64,000 nt of DNA from Lunularia cruciata (lineage: Eukaryota; Streptophyta; Marchantiopsida; Lunulariales; Lunulariaceae), in NCBI GenBank assembly GCA_948567375.1, contig OX419755.1:15133001-15197000 (forward strand), read 5' to 3'. Numbering within the stretch: position 1 is the first letter of the stretch; every line of letters begins with the position of its first letter. Below are positions 60,121 through 64,000 of the stretch, one piece after another. The position numbers and the translations under genes are program-made. Below the pieces are notes generated by a model. It did no database searches. It was not told the origin of the DNA and saw only the letters and a list, made by a program, of their open reading frames with translations.

Positions 60121-62829
60121 TTAAATGCAAACAAGAGAAGGTGGACAAGCAACAAACAAGAACATAATACAAGCCAATGAATAAATTCCAAAGTGAACAA
60201 ACAAATCTAGAGAAAAAACTGGTGGGCTAATTGCACGACCAAGCATATAGCAACTCAATTCCTCAACTAGGTGGGACACATCACCAACAAGAACCCCCAG
60301 TGTACAAAGCTGATGGACCTAAGAATGTAAATTGATGCACTAGAGAGGAGAGCCTATATGAACAAACAACTCCAAGCATTGTCCTACAAGCTGCATGGCC
60401 ATACTAACTCCAAGTTTTGAGAGACACATAGTAGCTTTGTAAAATTAGTTGATGGTTACAAGAAGAAGCTTGTGGAACTAATTTAACTATGCAAAGGAGC
60501 AAGTAGCTCATCCCAAGTGCCGTCAGAACACTCAACCAACTGGTAGTGACTTTGCTCTTGTACAACATACAAATCAGAATGGGTGTCATTGTATGAGAAT
60601 GAAACAATAGTCCATTGTGTTTAAGATTGTATCACTCTCATGTTTGTACCTATGCACTTTGTAGTTGGAAATACCTTGTAGATCTTAGTGTAAATATAAA
60701 ACCATGTAGACACCTACACACAAAAATGCAAAAACAACATTATGCTAGGGTAGCAATTCCACATCAGACATGCATCTTTGGAGATTAGATTAGGATAAGA
60801 TATTGAGATAAAGACTAATAAGATTTAGAAGCTTATTAGTAAAGATTAAATGTGATTAGAAGATTCCCAACCATTGGTAGTTGTTGGATCTCTTAGGCGG
60901 CTAAGTACGATTGTATATATGGCTTAGATCCAATGTTACAATGTTTATTTTGTGCATCTTTTCATTGTAGTAAACAAGGCTTGTACCATCAAGATTGTCA
61001 AGTCCATGTATGTGTATATGTCTACTCTCTATATGAATGTTTGTATACTTGGTCTCTTAATCATGAGGAATCTTGGCATAGGCGCATAAGTACTAGAGTG
61101 AAGGAATCTTTCATGTGGAACTAGAGTATGGAACTCTAGGTGCTCTACATAGGTTAGGAAAGATATTGTAATGGATTTTACCAAACCTAGGTATAGTTAA
61201 GTATCATGAACTTGGAGGCTAAGCAGCATGAACCATTCTAATCTCTTGTAAAGTAGTGATTTTTGGGAAGGGTAGAACACTATATTATAGTCATAAATGT
61301 CAAAGAGATAGGATCCTTTGAAGATTTAACTCCAACTTAGTTATGCATTCCATACTACTATTTGTAAGACATAATGACAATAGTTGATCTCATGCAACCC
61401 AAAGTTTGTGAAGTGGGTGTGGATTGTAAAGCTTGGGACTATCCCAATGATAGTAGTTAGGAATTTGGCCAAGCAACACAAAGGGTAAGGAATTGCCAAG
61501 GAAAAATGACCTTTGTTACAAATGATCCATCACCTTCAAGAGTGCTTCGGACTATATGTGCAGTGAAAGTGATTTGTGGTGGTTTTTCTATCCATAGTAT
61601 GCCCATAGGGATGAAACTACCCTCTTCTAGGAATGACTTTGCCCCATAAGTTAATAAAAAAAACAATATATTATCATCATTATGACAATGTTGATCGGTC
61701 ATATCCAACTTGTATCTTGGTTGGATTGATTGGTTCTTACTATAATATTACAAATTTGAACAACACAATATTGTTACACAAATTGCAACTTTGATTTTGA
61801 ATTTAAGATCTATGAATAGTCACTATATATCAATTAGGTTTGCAAAATAGTACAGATTTATAGGTATTTGTGCTTCAAGCTCAAGCTCACACCATCTTTA
61901 TTAATATCTAGTTTGGAATCATGATAAAACTTGAATTAAAAAAGCTCTCATATACAAATAAAATACATAACATTGTAATGGCACACAACTATATGCCAGA
62001 TTAACTAAAGTTCTAGGTTTATGGTTGGAACAAAGCTTTATAATTTAGATATCATAAATACAGTTTCACTTAACATCCAAGAACTTATTGAAATATATTG
62101 GATCATGAGTTTATTAAAATAGAATATTTACATTGACGATGAAAAATGTTTCAAAATTTTAGTTCAATTCAATTTAAAATTATAACTATTATTAGATTTA
62201 TTACTAAAATAAAAATAAATTGTATGTAATAAGGATATTTCAGTTATTTGAATATCTAAAGAAGGAATATTTATAGGAAGGAAGGAATATTTAAAGAGAT
62301 CTCGTTAAAATAATTATAAGCTTGCACCTCCACAGTCTCTACTCTACGTTAGAGTGAGAGTTCTATTATGCATACTTACTTTCAATTTTAAATAAGTTTT
62401 ACGTAATATGTACAAATTATTTTATTTACAGAAGTAGAGTATATTGACAGAAAGTGAATGAAGATACACTTATAGTATCATATATATTAAAAATCTTCAA
62501 AACATAAAATTAACTCATCTCAAGTCACGACACTTACTGTTAAGAGATATAAAACTTTTCATATTTCAGTTGAGTCTTTCCACTCCAATATTTCTACAGC
62601 GAAATTATTTTATATGTACATATGTCACTATGTTCTGGGCAGTTCATCTATGAATCTTTGAAGTTCTGTGCAGACATCTAAGTCAGAGCTACTTCTCGAA
62701 GGGTCGGACGGTAGAACATGCCTCATTCGTCATATAATAATTTGACCCAAAGGAATTGAAGTAAATAAATATGAAAAGTTGACAACTATATATGCTTACT
62801 CGTTGATTACTACATTCAGGAACCGCAGG
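60121..62829. other. Anonymous AT-rich DNA
   Basis: No gene recognised. A TGTTGGATCTCTTAGG block with a downstream GTATATATGG (60884-60922) resembles the TATA-containing start of an LTR, but no partner LTR, primer site or protein supports it. 61700-62650 is strongly AT-rich and featureless to me. Confidence 0.45.
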
Positions 62830-64000
62830 AGAGTGTGGAGACGAGAGAGGAGAGAGGAGAGACGTGAGAAGAATCTATTATTCCTGAGGTCTCTCTAGCA
62901 TATAGCACTCGAGTGAATAGTAGATTCTCTTTGTTTTTCAACTTTGGTTCCATTGGTACCTAGATTAAAGACTATGGAGAATGGAGTAGAAAGTATGAGG
63001 ATTTGTAGTTTTTTTAGGGTTTAGAGTGATCATTACACATTAAGAGTGATGGGTCGAGAATTTTCATTTCCAATCTCTTGGTTTTCATGATTAAGTTCCA
63101 TGGGAATTTAGTTTGAAAATTTTGGAGATGGAAATTGAAAGTTATGAGAGTTTATAGATTTTAGTGTTTGGAGAGATTGTTTTCTTATGTGAGTTGGGAT
63201 GTGAGGGGTTGTGGTTTTGCAGATATGGGGAGATATGGAGAGGAGCATCATGTGTTACTATCATTATTCTTGTGCTAGCCATGGCTACACCTTCCCATGT
63301 GGGGTCGCCTAGAGCGGCTCGGGATACACCATGCCCGGTGTGTCACCAACGCTTTACCTCACAAGGTGTAAAGACCTATGTGTGAAGGATGCACAAGGAC
63401 TATGATTGGACCACTTGGGATGCTCACGTGAGACAAGCAACCACATTGACAGCAATGACACTCGGGATTATGCACGCTTCTTCTATCCCTTTGTTGATCG
63501 TTCTAAGGATATCGATTGAGTCATGGGAGTGTTAGCTTCTCAGGCGGTTGCATTTTGGGGTTATTTGAGACTAATTTTCCATGTCCATGTCTATTCCATA
63601 GGCTACCCCACACACTCCATGATGAGGCTAGATAGGCTTTTTACCTACCACTTGATTGTTTGGCACGTGATCCCTTAGACGAGTCAGCATGGTTCCTGTT
63701 CCTCTTACTCCCTCAATGGTGTCTTTGTTATGCTAGAGGAGGACGTGTAGGGCATAGTGAGGTGGCTGCTAGATTTGTTGATTCCAAGTGGGGGATTAGG
63801 TGGCCCTTTAGGAGGAGTCTGTTAGGGGTACACAATTTAGGAGATAGGTACACCACAAGATACCATAGAGTCCACTTGATTATGACGGTGTAGGACATTG
63901 GGTCAAGCAAGAGAGTTTAGTAGAGTGGCACAAGTGTTACATCCTTTATCTATGGTGAGTCCTACTAATGAGACTATCTTTTCCCTACGCTCACTACATC
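62830..64000 (+). pseudogene. RLE-LINE copy E, 5' UTR and N-terminus (runs off window)
   Basis: A leader shared with copies B and D2 starts near 62830 with a purine-rich GAGAGAGGAGAGAGGAGAG stretch and TGGTACCTAGATTAAAG. The protein starts at MATPSHVGSPRAARDTP or upstream (63281). The C2H2 region reads C-P-V-C-H-Q-R-F-T-S-Q-G-V-K-T-Y-V, with Y replacing the first zinc-binding His, then a stop, then R-M-H-K-D-Y-D-W-T-T-W. A second frame (about 63580-63893) carries FPCPCLFHRLPHTLHDEARQ, PLDESAWFLFLLLP, Y-A-R-G-G-R-V-G, a region absent or poorly kept in other copies. The RT would lie beyond 64000. Confidence 0.65.

Noticed and set aside
59802-60167. 121-codon plus ORF and overlapping minus ORFs
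   Set aside because: Low-complexity product of the CTCATAC/CTTGTAC minisatellite, open on both strands.
60884-60925. TGTTGGATCTC...GTATATATGG as an LTR start
   Set aside because: No second LTR, primer site or coding remnant supports it.

Overview
The window looks like nuclear, repeat-rich plant DNA, probably from a large genome. It is AT-rich and has no dense gene array. It holds Ty3/gypsy chromovirus pieces with an initiator-Met-tRNA primer site, a decayed plant LRR-receptor gene, long (CT)n and (AT)n tracts, and nested, inverted and duplicated repeats. A gymnosperm or another large-genome land plant would fit, but the species cannot be fixed from the sequence. No tRNA, rRNA, CRISPR or bacterial-style operon was recognised.

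Five repeat families explain most of the window (names are mine). (1) X-unit: a GC- and CpG-richer unit carrying an unrecognised ORF. It is broken at 0.5-1.35 kb and 3.6-4.4 kb, and intact with 290 codons at 16.7-17.6 kb (minus). About 190-bp tandem repeats lie upstream of the ORF. A fourth copy at 28.6-29.7 kb keeps only the upstream part, in opposite orientation. (2) RLE-LINE: a non-LTR retrotransposon with an N-terminal C2H2 finger, reverse transcriptase, and a C-terminal R-A-D-x12-D signature resembling restriction-like endonucleases. Seven partial copies lie at 5.8-12.3, 19.0-21.6, 29.9-32.9 and 62.8-64.0 kb. (3) Z-unit: a short repeat at the LINE 3' ends, perhaps their 3' UTR. (4) Y-family: non-coding repeat DNA at 12.3-14.2, 22.8-23.8, 24.9-29.9 and 46.0-47.3 kb. 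(5) G-LTR: a Ty3/gypsy chromovirus family. It includes solo LTRs with target-site duplications at 25.7 and 51.8 kb, a likely third at 7.2 kb, an integrase-chromodomain-PPT-LTR remnant at 42.1-43.9 kb, and two inverted gag-pol copies at 32.9-39.0 kb.

Layout. About 2.9-9.0 kb and 14.9-21.6 kb are direct paralogous segments with the same order: X-unit, tandem repeats, Z-unit, LINE, all on the minus strand. About 10.0-13.5 kb and 27.5-32.9 kb form a large imperfect inverted repeat carrying two LINE fragments and Y sequence. From 32.9 to 39.0 kb a Ty3/gypsy element is fused to an inverted copy of itself, so read-through RNA would fold into a long hairpin. A second, nearly perfect 60-bp hairpin lies inside the inverted copy. 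39-51 kb is mostly anonymous AT-rich DNA with a chromovirus 3' end, an (AT)n tract and a heat-shock-element-like minisatellite. From 51 to 58.2 kb lies one minus-strand LRR-receptor pseudogene split by a solo LTR and by a second, unidentified pseudogene. The last 1.2 kb begins another LINE copy that runs off the window.

Only the X ORF at 16.7 kb looks uninterrupted at protein level. All other coding sequence is frameshifted, stopped or truncated. The observations most worth follow-up are the RLE-type LINE with its conserved placement beside the X-unit, the unidentified X ORF with its tandem-repeat upstream region, and the inverted retroelement hairpins.
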